NCBI GenBank assembly: GCA_938050265.1
Contig: CALLJT010000097.1
Span: 1-21,826, forward strand
Direction of reading: 5' to 3'
DNA: 21,826 nucleotides
DNA from: Candidatus Saccharimonadia bacterium
Lineage (GTDB): Bacteria; Patescibacteriota; Saccharimonadia; Saccharimonadales; SZUA-47
Both the position numbers and the translations under genes were made by a program. Under the pieces are notes generated by a model that was not told where the DNA came from, searched no databases, and saw nothing but the letters and a program-made list of their open reading frames with translations. Each line of letters begins with the position of its first letter. Positions within the stretch are counted from its first letter, which is position 1. Of this stretch, positions 1 to 6,623 are shown piece after piece.

Positions 1-1023
1 GGCGTCGCGGTTAGTTTTGAGCTGGTACCACCACTCTATGCCCCACACATCGATCTGACGAATGCCTGTGTCAGCCGCATAGTCCAGGCGACTGGCAACA
101 TGATCTGGACCAAATGATCTATAGAGTTCGCTCAGCGGTGCGTCTCGCATACTGAACCCTTCGGGCAGCCACGCCTCGGTCTGGAGCTCGTGGATCACGC
201 TGGGCCGTCCGGTCGCTAGCTCTGTTGCACCTGCGAGGAAACCGTAAAACCATGGCGGGTATGGATATTCGACATATCGCCTGGTCACATATCTGTCCCA
301 GATGCGCTTATAGACGGCCGCACCAACACGGTCCCCTCTCGGTTCGCCGACCGGCCAGCTCGGTGTCGCATTGTTGCTGCGTGTTAAGATGATTGGTCGG
401 GTGTCGTCTAGAGAACGCAGAAGTTCAAACTCCGCTATCAGCCTGTCTCGGTTGTGGTCGGGGCATTCACCGAATGCATCGAGTAGGAATTCGTTTTCGA
501 GCTGGTACTCTACCAGTACGTCTCGGTGTTTGTAGCGATTAACCACAACAGTAATATAATCGTTTAAGTCTGCCGACCATTCTGAGCTTGGTTTTTGCAT
601 GGCCCACGTCGGTCCGTGACACTCTGGCCAGCGAGGTTGCCGCAGTCCAACAGACAAGGATATCGATCCACCTGCACGCTCGATCATGTCGAACTGCCAG
701 TCTAGGTCGGCGAACTGGTACTGGCCGGGCTCAGGCTCGTGGTCGTTCCAGTATGACACGAGCCGGAATCGCCGGATGCCCAGGTCAGTGATCGCTGCTT
801 GGAGCGTTTCTCGTGGGTCAACGCCGAGTTCCTCGGCGTAGTCGTCAATAAACGTTGCACCGAACACGATCGGCTCCGCTCGGTGCTTTGTCCGGTACCA
901 GTACGATACGCCGTACGCACCTGCCGTGGCGAGCATGAGGAGCACGCCAGTACATACCACGAGCTTACCCCACCGCGATCGCGTGGTCCATACGAGTTTG
1001 CGGGCCGTTTTGTGTAGTTCCAT
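1..1023 (-). CDS. Membrane-anchored clan GH-A glycoside hydrolase-like protein (partial, C-terminus off window)
   Basis: The frame is open from the ATG at 1023 to the window edge (341 codons, no stop), so the C-terminus is missing. The N-terminus has a basic stretch followed by one hydrophobic segment (about residues 20-41), which predicts an outward-facing, membrane-anchored catalytic domain. The rest looks like a (beta/alpha)8 glycosidase of clan GH-A. The strand-4 motif LENE gives a likely acid/base at E178. A later strand carries HELQTEAW, with E279 or E283 as candidate nucleophile. A strand-8-like motif, VWGIEWWYQ, lies at about 326-334. The substrate cannot be told from sequence; GH5, GH39 and GH42-like families are all possible. 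An AGG-containing ribosome-binding-like stretch sits about 10 nt before the start. It is divergent from the GT2 gene at 1059 with only 35 bp between them, which suggests linked roles in surface glycans. Confidence 0.72.
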   Translation of the reverse strand, partial: MELHKTARKLVWTTRSRWGKLVVCTGVLLMLATAGAYGVSYWYRTKHRAEPIVFGATFIDDYAEELGVDPRETLQAAITDLGIRRFRLVSYWNDHEPEPGQYQFADLDWQFDMIERAGGSISLSVGLRQPRWPECHGPTWAMQKPSSEWSADLNDYITVVVNRYKHRDVLVEYQLENEFLLDAFGECPDHNRDRLIAEFELLRSLDDTRPIILTRSNNATPSWPVGEPRGDRVGAAVYKRIWDRYVTRRYVEYPYPPWFYGFLAGATELATGRPSVIHELQTEAWLPEGFSMRDAPLSELYRSFGPDHVASRLDYAADTGIRQIDVWGIEWWYQLKTNRDA

Positions 1024-1043
1024 GATCTTCGCCTAAAGTACTT

Positions 1044-1049
1044 TATAAT
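1044..1049 (+). promoter_or_regulatory. Candidate -10 box (TATAAT) for the GT2 gene
   Basis: A perfect TATAAT ends 9 nt before the ATG at 1059, so transcription would begin at or within a few bases of the start codon (leaderless mRNA). No clear -35 hexamer is visible at 16-18 bp, where the divergent gene begins. The call rests on the -10 match and on the same spacing at other starts in this window. Confidence 0.45.
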
Positions 1050-1058
1050 GATGGTGAA

Positions 1059-1898
1059 ATGACAGTCAGCATCATTATACCTGTATATAACGAGCAGAAC
1101 CATATTAAGGCCTGCTTGGATGCCGTCGCTACACAGACAGTTGCACCTAACCAAGTCATCGTTGTTGATAATAACTGTTCTGACGACACGATCAAGATCG
1201 CTCGAACATATGCGTTTGTTGAAATAGTATCTGAACAAACACAAGGCATGGCATCTGCACGCACGGCTGGGTTCGCCCACGCACACGGCGACGTACTGTG
1301 CCGTATCGATGCCGACTCACAGATCGCCGAGAGCTGGGTCGAAACGCTGCAGGACTATTTCGTCAGTCACTCAGATACGGCTGCTGTCACCGGTGTGGGA
1401 GCGACCCCATTTCTGCCACTGGTTCGTGTTAGAACCACGGTGTTCACGAGGTTGTACTATTGGTTTGCACAGGCGTATTTCCGAACGCCGATAGTGTGGG
1501 GTGCAAATATGGCAGTGCGGCGCGTGTGGTGGAAGCAGGTTGCGAACCACGCTAGTAACCCACCGACAAACGTGCACGAAGATCAAGATTTATCGCTCTG
1601 GCTTGCTGCTGCAGGCGGCAGGATAGACGTCGTGACGCAGATGCAGATTCAGACAACAGAGGACTATCGGTATTTGCCAAAAGGCCTGACGTACTGGGCG
1701 ATGCTGCGGCGCACCCGAGCGCGTCACCGAGACAACGGTAACATTGAAGCGTTGGGGAGCCGGAGACTGAGTGTATGGCAGGTGTTGCCGCGAGGGCTGT
1801 TTTCTGTGATGGCCTTGAGCGTTTGGATTGCCTACAGCGTGGTGCTGTTTCCTTTTGATTGGCTGAGGCTGAGGTCAAGGGATCGCCCTGTGGCCTAG
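1059..1898 (+). CDS. Family 2 glycosyltransferase (GT-A fold) with C-terminal membrane segment
   Basis: This 279-residue protein has the GT2 start pattern SIIIPVYNE (4-12), the nucleotide-binding region DNNCSDDT (37-44), a DxD-type metal site RIDADSQ (82-88, D84/D86) and an acidic EDQDLSLWL motif after the acceptor region, typical of GT2 transferases. A hydrophobic stretch near 247-270 probably tethers the C-terminus to the inner membrane. It would move a sugar from a nucleotide donor to a lipid or glycan acceptor on the cytoplasmic side; donor and acceptor are unknown. The ATG at 1059 is favoured because the GT2 motif starts at once and a TATAAT lies just upstream. It is divergent from the glycosidase ending at the window edge and convergent with the exported-protein gene at 1930. 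Confidence 0.85.
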   Translation: MTVSIIIPVYNEQNHIKACLDAVATQTVAPNQVIVVDNNCSDDTIKIARTYAFVEIVSEQTQGMASARTAGFAHAHGDVLCRIDADSQIAESWVETLQDYFVSHSDTAAVTGVGATPFLPLVRVRTTVFTRLYYWFAQAYFRTPIVWGANMAVRRVWWKQVANHASNPPTNVHEDQDLSLWLAAAGGRIDVVTQMQIQTTEDYRYLPKGLTYWAMLRRTRARHRDNGNIEALGSRRLSVWQVLPRGLFSVMALSVWIAYSVVLFPFDWLRLRSRDRPVA

Positions 1899-1929
1899 GC
1901 GCCGCAGATTATCTCTAGGCGAGTATGTA

Positions 1930-2601
1930 TCAGAGGCCTTCTCTGACGACGCCGAACGGGAGTATGACGCGGGTTGGTTTGTAATCAAACTGCATGACGA
2001 GTGTTTCGTTGTCTAAGAATCCTTCGATGGTACGAATACGGCGGGACTGTTGCTCAAGCTGTACATACGAGACGTCAGATGTGTCATCAATGGCGACCCA
2101 CTCTTCGCACGTGGTTTCGCCACACTCAGTATCTCCGATGTAACGCATGATTGGGCTGAGCGGGTCGAGGTCACCTGCGTCGTACGAAAACGTCTCAACA
2201 TCAAAATATGGATCTTCGTCTGGCGGCACATCGATTGCGAAACATTCGGACTGCTCGCACACGACTGTTTCGTCTGGTGTGAGGTAGTACTCTATTGTTC
2301 CCTCTTCGTCTGAGCCTTCAAAGCGTACTGAACCAGCACCGTCGTGCGTAACGAGCGCCGTGAAGAGACTGCCTGACGAAGTATCAATCGGAGTTATTTC
2401 CATAGTAACCTCAAACGAGTCTTCGCTGTTAGGTGCTGGGTTGAACCCGTTCTCAACCAGGTTTCCGGAGGTAATTTTTGGGGTTTGAGTTTTCGATGTG
2501 TACGCTGGACCTGATTCGCTGTGCCCCGTTGGCCGGAGGAGTATATAGCCACCAGTTACAACAAGAGCTGCAGTTGCGAGTGCAATAATTCCGTTTTTCA
2601 T
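1930..2601 (-). CDS. Membrane-anchored or exported protein of unknown function (possible LolA/LppX-like fold)
   Basis: The 223-residue product starts with a short basic tip and a hydrophobic segment (about residues 4-23), consistent with a signal anchor. The remainder is acidic and rich in alternating beta-strand-like patterns, with two cysteine pairs (VVCEQSEC and TECGETTC) that could form disulfides outside the cell. The order of strands ending in LVMQFDYKP resembles LolA/LppX-type lipid-carrier folds, but this is a weak impression and no diagnostic motif is present. Its ATG overlaps the stop of the upstream kinase gene (ATGA, 2598-2601), so the two are probably translated from one mRNA by coupling. 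The gene is convergent with the GT2 gene. Confidence 0.6.
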   Translation of the reverse strand: MKNGIIALATAALVVTGGYILLRPTGHSESGPAYTSKTQTPKITSGNLVENGFNPAPNSEDSFEVTMEITPIDTSSGSLFTALVTHDGAGSVRFEGSDEEGTIEYYLTPDETVVCEQSECFAIDVPPDEDPYFDVETFSYDAGDLDPLSPIMRYIGDTECGETTCEEWVAIDDTSDVSYVQLEQQSRRIRTIEGFLDNETLVMQFDYKPTRVILPFGVVREGL

Positions 2602-3113
2602 AGGGTGTCGAGCGCTTCTTGTACGCGTGCTGCGGTTATAGTGCTGCCATCAAATACAATGGGGTTTTCCGCCTCATTGGGCGGTTCAAAGACGCGCGTC
2701 ACACGGTCGAACATCCTCTCTGGAGTTTCGCCAGAAGGAACAAGTGTATGGTTTTGGCTCGCTATGCGTCGCTCTTTAGACAATGTGTCAGGGGTTGTGA
2801 GCCACCAGAGTACGACCTGAGCGTTGTGGGCTGCTGCAATGGCGTATTTTTCCGCGCGGTGTTCATACCTGTTAAGGTTGGCGTCGTATATGACGTCGCG
2901 CCCTGATTCCAGGAGGTGTACGAGGTTGTGGTTGAGTATCTCATAGAGGTCGTCGTGCTCCTGCTGGCTGAATGACGGCCGAGGAAATAGTAGCAGTCTG
3001 AAATCGTCAGATGTGAGACGCACAGCACCTGTTGCACTCTGAATCTGCTGTGCAAAGGTTGTTTTGCCTGAGCCGGGTAGACCGACAAGCATATGAAGTG
3101 TTGGAGGATTCAT
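2598..3113 (-). CDS. P-loop kinase, AAA_33/zeta-toxin/polynucleotide-kinase-like
   Basis: With the start at 3113 the protein is 171 residues. A Walker A motif, GLPGSGKTT, lies at about residues 11-19, followed by TSDDFR, where the Asp pair is the position used by small-molecule or nucleic-acid kinases of this group for substrate or magnesium. DVIYDANLNRYEHR matches the Walker-B-like region of AAA_33 proteins, and a basic lid with KERR follows. It probably transfers a phosphate from ATP to a small metabolite or nucleic-acid end; the substrate is unknown. A longer reading from 3227 is possible, but those extra residues are uncharacteristic and overlap a large hairpin element, while a TATTAT box ends 7 nt before the chosen ATG. 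The exported-protein gene follows with a 4-bp overlap. Confidence 0.75.
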   Translation of the reverse strand: MNPPTLHMLVGLPGSGKTTFAQQIQSATGAVRLTSDDFRLLLFPRPSFSQQEHDDLYEILNHNLVHLLESGRDVIYDANLNRYEHRAEKYAIAAAHNAQVVLWWLTTPDTLSKERRIASQNHTLVPSGETPERMFDRVTRVFEPPNEAENPIVFDGSTITAARVQEALDTL

Positions 3114-3120
3114 ATCTATA

Positions 3121-3126
3121 ATAATA
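3121..3126 (-). promoter_or_regulatory. Candidate -10 box (TATTAT) for the kinase operon
   Basis: On the minus strand TATTAT is followed by 7 nt and then the ATG at 3113. This fits the leaderless layout seen elsewhere in the window. No convincing -35 box was found at the usual distance. Confidence 0.4.
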
Positions 3127-3166
3127 CACGAGTTTCGCATGTCTTCTTGACTTTGAGCGAGTATCC

Positions 3167-3280
3167 GGCCCACACTCACTGTCCCTGTAAGAGTAGTAAA
3201 AGCGTAGTGCAGCCAGAGACGCCCCATGCAGGGGCGACCCTGCGTGAAACGCTACTCGCGGAGGGAAAGTGAGTGTGGGT
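3167..3280. other. Long imperfect inverted repeat / structured RNA or palindromic element
   Basis: The outer arms are a perfect 12-bp inverted repeat, CCCACACTCACT (3169-3180) with AGTGAGTGTGGG (3268-3279). Pairing continues inward with TCCCT/AGGGA (3182-3186 with 3262-3266), GAGTAG/CTACTC (3191-3196 with 3252-3257), GCAG/CTGC (3209-3212 with 3240-3243) and a terminal hairpin CGCCCC-ATGCA-GGGGCG (3220-3236). The whole folds as one interrupted stem of about 110 nt on either strand. It lies between the divergent kinase and winged-helix genes, outside their predicted leaderless transcripts. I could not match it to SRP RNA, RNase P, 6S or a known riboswitch by eye. It may be a small RNA gene, a regulator binding region or a palindromic mobile repeat. 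Confidence 0.6.
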
Positions 3281-3313
3281 CAGGATTATGCGCAAGGAAG
3301 GAGTGCGGTCGTG

Positions 3314-3319
3314 TACTAT
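3314..3319 (+). promoter_or_regulatory. Candidate -10 box (TACTAT) for the winged-helix regulator
   Basis: TACTAT ends 7 nt before the ATG at 3327. The spacing matches the other predicted leaderless starts and supports choosing 3327 over the upstream in-frame ATG at 3273. No clear -35 box is seen. Confidence 0.4.
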
Positions 3320-3326
3320 AAGATAT

Positions 3327-3653
3327 ATGAAGCTAACGATGCCAGACGAACAGGAGTTGCAGCGTATTACCGTAGCGACAAGCGTCATAGGTGACAAAAC
3401 TGCGCTGTTGATCCTGTATCTTTTGGAGCGCCATAACGAACTGACATTTACAGAGCTCAAACAGAACGTACCAGCGAGCCCTACGACGCTGTCACGTAAG
3501 CTCGTTATCTTGCAGCATGCACATCTTGTTGTCGCGGATCGGACTCACCACCCAGTTAAAGTGTATTACAGCATTGACCCGACTTATCACCACCGCCAGA
3601 TCAGGCGATATGTGGCCGCGTTCGAGCGGCTCGCGTTAGATATGGAACTGTAG
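3327..3653 (+). CDS. Winged-helix transcriptional regulator, HxlR/ArsR-like
   Basis: The protein is 108 residues with the chosen start. The pattern is that of a winged helix: IGDKTALLILYLLERHNELTF as helix 1-2, then ELKQNVPASPTTLSRKLVILQ as the helix-turn-helix with a recognition helix containing TTLSRKL, and a wing with HPVKVYYSIDP. HxlR regulators share both the opening pattern and the SPTTLSRKL-type recognition helix; the usual N-terminal cysteine is absent, so redox sensing is not supported. It is a DNA-binding repressor or activator with an unknown effector. Location beside the large inverted repeat at 3167-3280 makes that element a possible binding region. The ATG at 3327 is preferred because of the nearby TACTAT; starting at 3273 would add an uncharacteristic 18-residue extension. 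Confidence 0.8.
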   Translation: MKLTMPDEQELQRITVATSVIGDKTALLILYLLERHNELTFTELKQNVPASPTTLSRKLVILQHAHLVVADRTHHPVKVYYSIDPTYHHRQIRRYVAAFERLALDMEL

Positions 3654-3684
3654 CAAAAAATCTGTGGTCGTGTAAATCGAATGG

Positions 3685-4695
3685 TTAGCGGCGTAGTTTG
3701 ATGACGCTTTTACTGCGCAGGCTTGCGATTGCAAGTAGGATCAACGTTGCGCCGATAGCGATCTGTACCGTCTGGTCTGTTCCTGTGTCTGCGAGTGTGT
3801 CGGATGCACCGAGTACGCCAGTTGCTGCTGTTTGGTTGTCGATTGAGGTAGAGTCACCGAGAACACCTGGATTGCTCGTGTCTGTGGACGGCGTTCCTTC
3901 GTTTGTGTCATCAGGCGCAGTCTCACAAGTATCTTTCGCTGCGTTAGCGACTGTTCCATCCGAGCACGGTGTGCAGGCATGAGAACTCTCTGAACTGTTG
4001 TCGTTCACTGTGCCGTCTGGGCAGTGACAGGCTGAGGCATTTTCAGCTGCAGGGTTGCTGGTATCAACAAGATCACCGCTGCATACGCATTGTCCGCTGC
4101 TGTTGAGTTCGTAGCCGAGAGATTCGTTGCACGTTACATCTCCAGCTACTTCACCGCCACTTTGTTCGGGAGTGAATCCGACACATACAGGTACGACAGA
4201 CTGCGGTTGGTAGTCTGCGTTTGCATGGTCGAGTACGTGGCGAAACGAAATACTATCAAGCTCAGGCACATCGACAGACTCGTCGAGCATGCCATATAGG
4301 TAGTCTGAGTCTGCTGGTACGTCGTCTGTTGGGCTTGAACTGAACACGGTCACGCCGTCTTTGTGACCCTCGACAAACCAGCGTTCTTCGTCTTGGCCAA
4401 GGTCGCCTTTTGCCGCATGTTCGTCAAAGCTTACGTATGGGAGAGTGTACGTGCCGGCTGGCACGTCAATAGCAATCGGACCTATCGTTGTGACTCCCCA
4501 TGATTCGCCTTCTGGGGCTACAACAAGGTGCTCGTCCCCTGTGTGGGGTATGACAATAGTGCTGCTGTCATCGGAGCAGCCTGGAGCTGATTGAGCGCTC
4601 ACCGAGCGTCCGCCAACGCTCAGCGTTGACACGGCCAACGTCAAAATAAACAAAAAATGAGCGGATCTCTTACATAAACTAATAAAAGACACCAT
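3685..4695 (-). CDS. Secreted, cell-wall/surface-anchored Cys-rich protein with LADTG sorting tail
   Basis: The 336-residue protein has a signal peptide (basic start, hydrophobic core about 12-26, likely cleavage after VSA at 34). Its N-terminal half shares a domain with the next surface gene: the common blocks are GVTTIGPIA, IPAGTYT-like, a WF.(E/Q)G strand, VPELDSISF and PQSVVP followed by C.(G/S)FTP. After this comes a Cys-rich tract (about 185-255) with repeated CPDGTV/CSDGTV units, resembling disulfide-stabilised repeats. It ends with a linker, LADTG (301-305), a hydrophobic helix and a basic tail, the layout of a sortase substrate. No sortase is in the window. An AGGGA ribosome-binding site lies just upstream of the ATG. 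It would be displayed on the outer face, perhaps in adhesion; function is unproven. Confidence 0.8.
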   Translation of the reverse strand: MVSFISLCKRSAHFLFILTLAVSTLSVGGRSVSAQSAPGCSDDSSTIVIPHTGDEHLVVAPEGESWGVTTIGPIAIDVPAGTYTLPYVSFDEHAAKGDLGQDEERWFVEGHKDGVTVFSSSPTDDVPADSDYLYGMLDESVDVPELDSISFRHVLDHANADYQPQSVVPVCVGFTPEQSGGEVAGDVTCNESLGYELNSSGQCVCSGDLVDTSNPAAENASACHCPDGTVNDNSSESSHACTPCSDGTVANAAKDTCETAPDDTNEGTPSTDTSNPGVLGDSTSIDNQTAATGVLGASDTLADTGTDQTVQIAIGATLILLAIASLRSKSVIKLRR

Positions 4696-4724
4696 ATATT
4701 CCCTACCTCGCAGTTACTCCCACC

Positions 4725-4753
4725 ATTTAACAATACTGCTTGTGCATAGTCAA
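4725..4753 (-). promoter_or_regulatory. Candidate sigma70-type promoter for the Cys-rich surface gene
   Basis: On the minus strand TTGACT (4753-4748) is followed by 17 bp and TTAAAT (4730-4725). The -35 matches 5 of 6 and the -10 matches 4 of 6. This gives a leader of about 25 nt carrying the AGGGA ribosome-binding site. Confidence 0.45.
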
Positions 4754-4794
4754 TGGTGGATTTACGGCTGTAGTTTTTTAAGGGGCCTGTACGT

Positions 4795-4831
4795 AAAAAC
4801 ACCCCCTGGATTACTCCATGGGGGTGTTTTT
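4795..4831 (-). terminator. Rho-independent terminator after the LADTG surface gene (bidirectional)
   Basis: A GC-rich hairpin with arms CACCCCC-TGGA and TCCA-T-GGGGGTG (one bulged base, 4-nt loop) is flanked by A-tracts on one side and T-tracts on the other. It therefore can terminate on either strand. On the minus strand it ends in a run of T and lies just after the surface gene ending at 4890. It also separates that gene from the promoter of the next one. Confidence 0.85.
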
Positions 4832-4889
4832 TGAGCGAGAGCGGTCGGTCGTGTTGTCTCGCGTGTATCTCTTATCGCTGTAACAGTAA

Positions 4890-5669
4890 TTACTGCTTGC
4901 GAGATACAAGTGCGGCACCAGTGGCAACAGCCATACCGGTAGCGCTTGCAACAACAGCGTTGACACCTGTGTCAGCGAGTGTTGCTGGTTCTTCAACGGC
5001 TGGAGCGTCTCCGCCCTGACCAAGAACCTGTGGCTCTTCAACCACTTCTGGTTCTTCAACGATTGGCTCTTCGACTACAACTTCGTCGCAGGTCTGAGTT
5101 TCTTCGTTAAGAACTGTATCTTCGTCGCATACGATTGGCTCAACTACTGGAGTAAAGCTGATGCAAGAAGGTACAACTGACTGAGGAAAACGACCGTCTT
5201 CGTCAACAGTAAGGATGTGGTTAAGTGTTACAGCGTCGATAGCTGGAACTTCCACTTCGCCGAATGAACCGTGTACGGTATCGACATTTTCTGGAACATC
5301 TAGTGTACCAGCACTTGTGTATACAGCGTGGTCAGCTGAAAAACCTTGGATGAACCACTGTTCTTGAGTCTGTCCTTCGATGTTCACACCGTTTTCGTCT
5401 ACGTTTTCACTATGATCGTCATAGGATGTGTAGTCGACTGTGTAGCTACCTGCAGGAATGCTTGTAGCAATAGGACCAATAGTTGTGACGCCGGTCCAGT
5501 CAGCGCCGACCGGTGCTACGAATAGCGTCTGGTCATTTGTTATTACTATAGATGTGTCATCTACAGCACATGTGTATTCGCTTGTTGCACTGGTAGGTGC
5601 AGTAGCGATTCCGAAGGCTCCTACAGTTGCAAAAGCAGCTGCGCCCACGATGTTCTTTACATGTATCAT
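4890..5669 (-). CDS. Secreted surface protein with LADTG sorting tail, paralogue of the neighbouring gene
   Basis: A 259-residue protein from the ATG at 5669, preferred over the ATG at 5684 because GGGAG lies 8 nt upstream of it and would sit inside the longer reading. It has a signal peptide with cleavage near TSA, then the same domain as its neighbour (GVTTIGPIAT, IPAGSYTVDYTSYDDH, EQWFIQGF, VPAIDAVTL, PQSVVPSCISFTP). Unlike the neighbour it lacks the long Cys-rich tract; instead it has a short Cys pair and a Val/Glu/Pro-rich stalk (VVEEP repeats) that would span the wall. It ends ATLADTG, a hydrophobic helix and SRKQ, as a sortase substrate. The very strong consensus promoter suggests high expression, perhaps as a major surface protein. 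Function unknown. Confidence 0.8.
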   Translation of the reverse strand: MIHVKNIVGAAAFATVGAFGIATAPTSATSEYTCAVDDTSIVITNDQTLFVAPVGADWTGVTTIGPIATSIPAGSYTVDYTSYDDHSENVDENGVNIEGQTQEQWFIQGFSADHAVYTSAGTLDVPENVDTVHGSFGEVEVPAIDAVTLNHILTVDEDGRFPQSVVPSCISFTPVVEPIVCDEDTVLNEETQTCDEVVVEEPIVEEPEVVEEPQVLGQGGDAPAVEEPATLADTGVNAVVASATGMAVATGAALVSRKQ

Positions 5670-5689
5670 ATATAGAACTCCCATATTAT

Positions 5690-5722
5690 GAGGCTTGTGC
5701 TGGGGTTTCCCTGCGAAGCCTC
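5690..5722 (-). promoter_or_regulatory. Stem-loop in the 5' leader of the LADTG surface gene
   Basis: The leader between the promoter at 5739-5767 and the start at 5669 contains a perfect 7-bp stem GAGGCTT/AAGCCTC (5716-5722 with 5690-5696) enclosing a smaller GGG-AAA-CCC hairpin. It lies just upstream of the GGGAG ribosome-binding site. It could stabilise the mRNA or modulate translation; I could not fit it to a known riboswitch class. Confidence 0.45.
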
Positions 5723-5738
5723 CCTTACTAATAACAGT

Positions 5739-5767
5739 ATTATACTACGAAATTCTATTTATGTCAA
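5739..5767 (-). promoter_or_regulatory. Perfect consensus sigma70 promoter for the LADTG surface gene
   Basis: On the minus strand TTGACA (5767-5762) and TATAAT (5744-5739) are separated by exactly 17 bp. Both hexamers match the consensus at all positions. This is the strongest promoter in the window and gives a leader of about 60 nt before the start at 5669. Confidence 0.8.
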
Positions 5768-5814
5768 TGATTATATAATAAAACATTGATTATCACAACT
5801 TTGCGTTGACGCAG

Positions 5815-5867
5815 CCTCCCCTACTCTTCTCGCGGTGAGGTAGGAGGGAGGTAGGAGGTTGAACCTC
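5815..5867. repeat. Purine-rich tandem and inverted repeats
   Basis: A perfect tandem duplication of the 11-mer GAGGTAGGAGG (5837-5847 and 5848-5858) is followed by a 13-bp palindrome GAGGTTGAACCTC (5855-5867). It is preceded by CCTCCCCTACTC (5815-5826), roughly complementary to the repeats. It lies between the end of the Nudix gene and the surface-gene promoter. It could form a stem but has no T-run, so a terminator is not supported. Confidence 0.5.
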
Positions 5868-5906
5868 TTGAGTGTCGTGTGGATAAGTGGACTTTACTGA
5901 AAGGGG

Positions 5907-6467
5907 CTAGGAGGCGGACGTGGTTGGCTGCGGGAATACGAGGTCGTAATAATTAAGGAGAGCTTGTTTGACGTCGTTTTCGCTGCGCAGCGCTGTTTCT
6001 AGCTGTTCACGGTTGAATTCGCGTAGTCCTATCTCTGATTGGTACTCTCTGTCGTCGAGGTTTAGAGACGCTATCTCGTCGTCTGTTAGCTCAATCGTGA
6101 AGCAGAAATTGATGTCTACCCTGCCGTTTGCCTGTGGCTGTTCTTCTCTTTTGTCCCAGACAAACCGATTGACCGTGAGAAACGTAAACCGCTCCGGGTC
6201 AAACACCTGCTGTGTTTCGCGTTCAACTGCCTTTGCTGCTGCAACTTCAAGCGGCTGACTGCGTTTGATGCCTCCTCCGATGAACCAGAGGCCTTCTCCG
6301 TTGATATCTTTGCGCGTGGTCAAGAAGACCGTGTTGCGTTGTGCGTTGACTACAAGCACGTCTACGCAGGCACAGGGTCTACCGTCGTACATCTCGACCA
6401 TCGCCTCGTCACTCAAAAACGCGTCTCCAGGCACAAAATCTGGGTTGTTAGTGTATGTCTGTAGCAT
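5907..6467 (-). CDS. Nudix-like hydrolase with a degenerate Nudix box
   Basis: The 186-residue protein has the Nudix strand and loop pattern VDVLVVNAQRNTVFLTTRKD, then WFIGGGI, followed by a helix ending VERETQQV (64-88). The Arg-Glu pair (R83 E84) of the Nudix signature remains, but the two Glu residues that normally bind catalytic metal after it are replaced by Q87 and V88. This resembles GDP-mannose mannosyl hydrolase-type variants, which also lack part of the box and act on nucleotide sugars; a non-catalytic role is equally possible. Nucleotide-sugar turnover would fit the neighbouring glycan genes. AAGGAG stands a few bases before the ATG at 6467. The FAD enzyme gene lies upstream with a 156-bp gap, so a separate transcript is likely. 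Confidence 0.75.
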   Translation of the reverse strand: MLQTYTNNPDFVPGDAFLSDEAMVEMYDGRPCACVDVLVVNAQRNTVFLTTRKDINGEGLWFIGGGIKRSQPLEVAAAKAVERETQQVFDPERFTFLTVNRFVWDKREEQPQANGRVDINFCFTIELTDDEIASLNLDDREYQSEIGLREFNREQLETALRSENDVKQALLNYYDLVFPQPTTSAS

Positions 6468-6498
6468 GGTTCTCCTTACTTATGTGATGCTTTTTTAC

Positions 6499-6514
6499 GA
6501 ACGGTCGTCCGTTC
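6499..6514. promoter_or_regulatory. Palindrome GAACGG-N4-CCGTTC upstream of the Nudix gene
   Basis: Perfect 6-bp arms separated by TCGT lie about 30 bp upstream of the Nudix start. T-runs are not placed correctly for a terminator on the minus strand. The size and symmetry fit an operator for a dimeric repressor, but no regulator can be assigned. A TTGTCA (-35-like) lies upstream at about 6523-6528; a matching -10 is not obvious. Confidence 0.35.
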
Positions 6515-6623
6515 AGCTGTTTTTGACAACTCTAGGGCCGTATCGTCTATGCGGCTGACCTAAGTGTGCTAGCATCTGAGCGTATGGACCTCGACTCAAA
6601 GCCCTCACTTTACTGGGTTGAGC

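Noticed and set aside
702..1286. 194-codon minus-strand ORF
   Set aside because: It overlaps both the GH-A gene in another frame and the GT2 gene antisense; those two have clear motifs, this has none.
3167..3280. Hairpin element as SRP RNA, RNase P RNA or 6S RNA
   Set aside because: The SRP GGAA-loop block and the RNase P conserved blocks are absent, and the length is short for 6S; left as unassigned.
3273..3326. Longer start for the winged-helix regulator
   Set aside because: The extra 18 residues are uncharacteristic and a TACTAT box lies between the two ATGs, so 3327 is preferred.
5690..5735. Leader stem-loop as a cyclic-di-GMP (GEMM) or preQ1 riboswitch
   Set aside because: It has a few similar short words but lacks the conserved core and is too short for GEMM.
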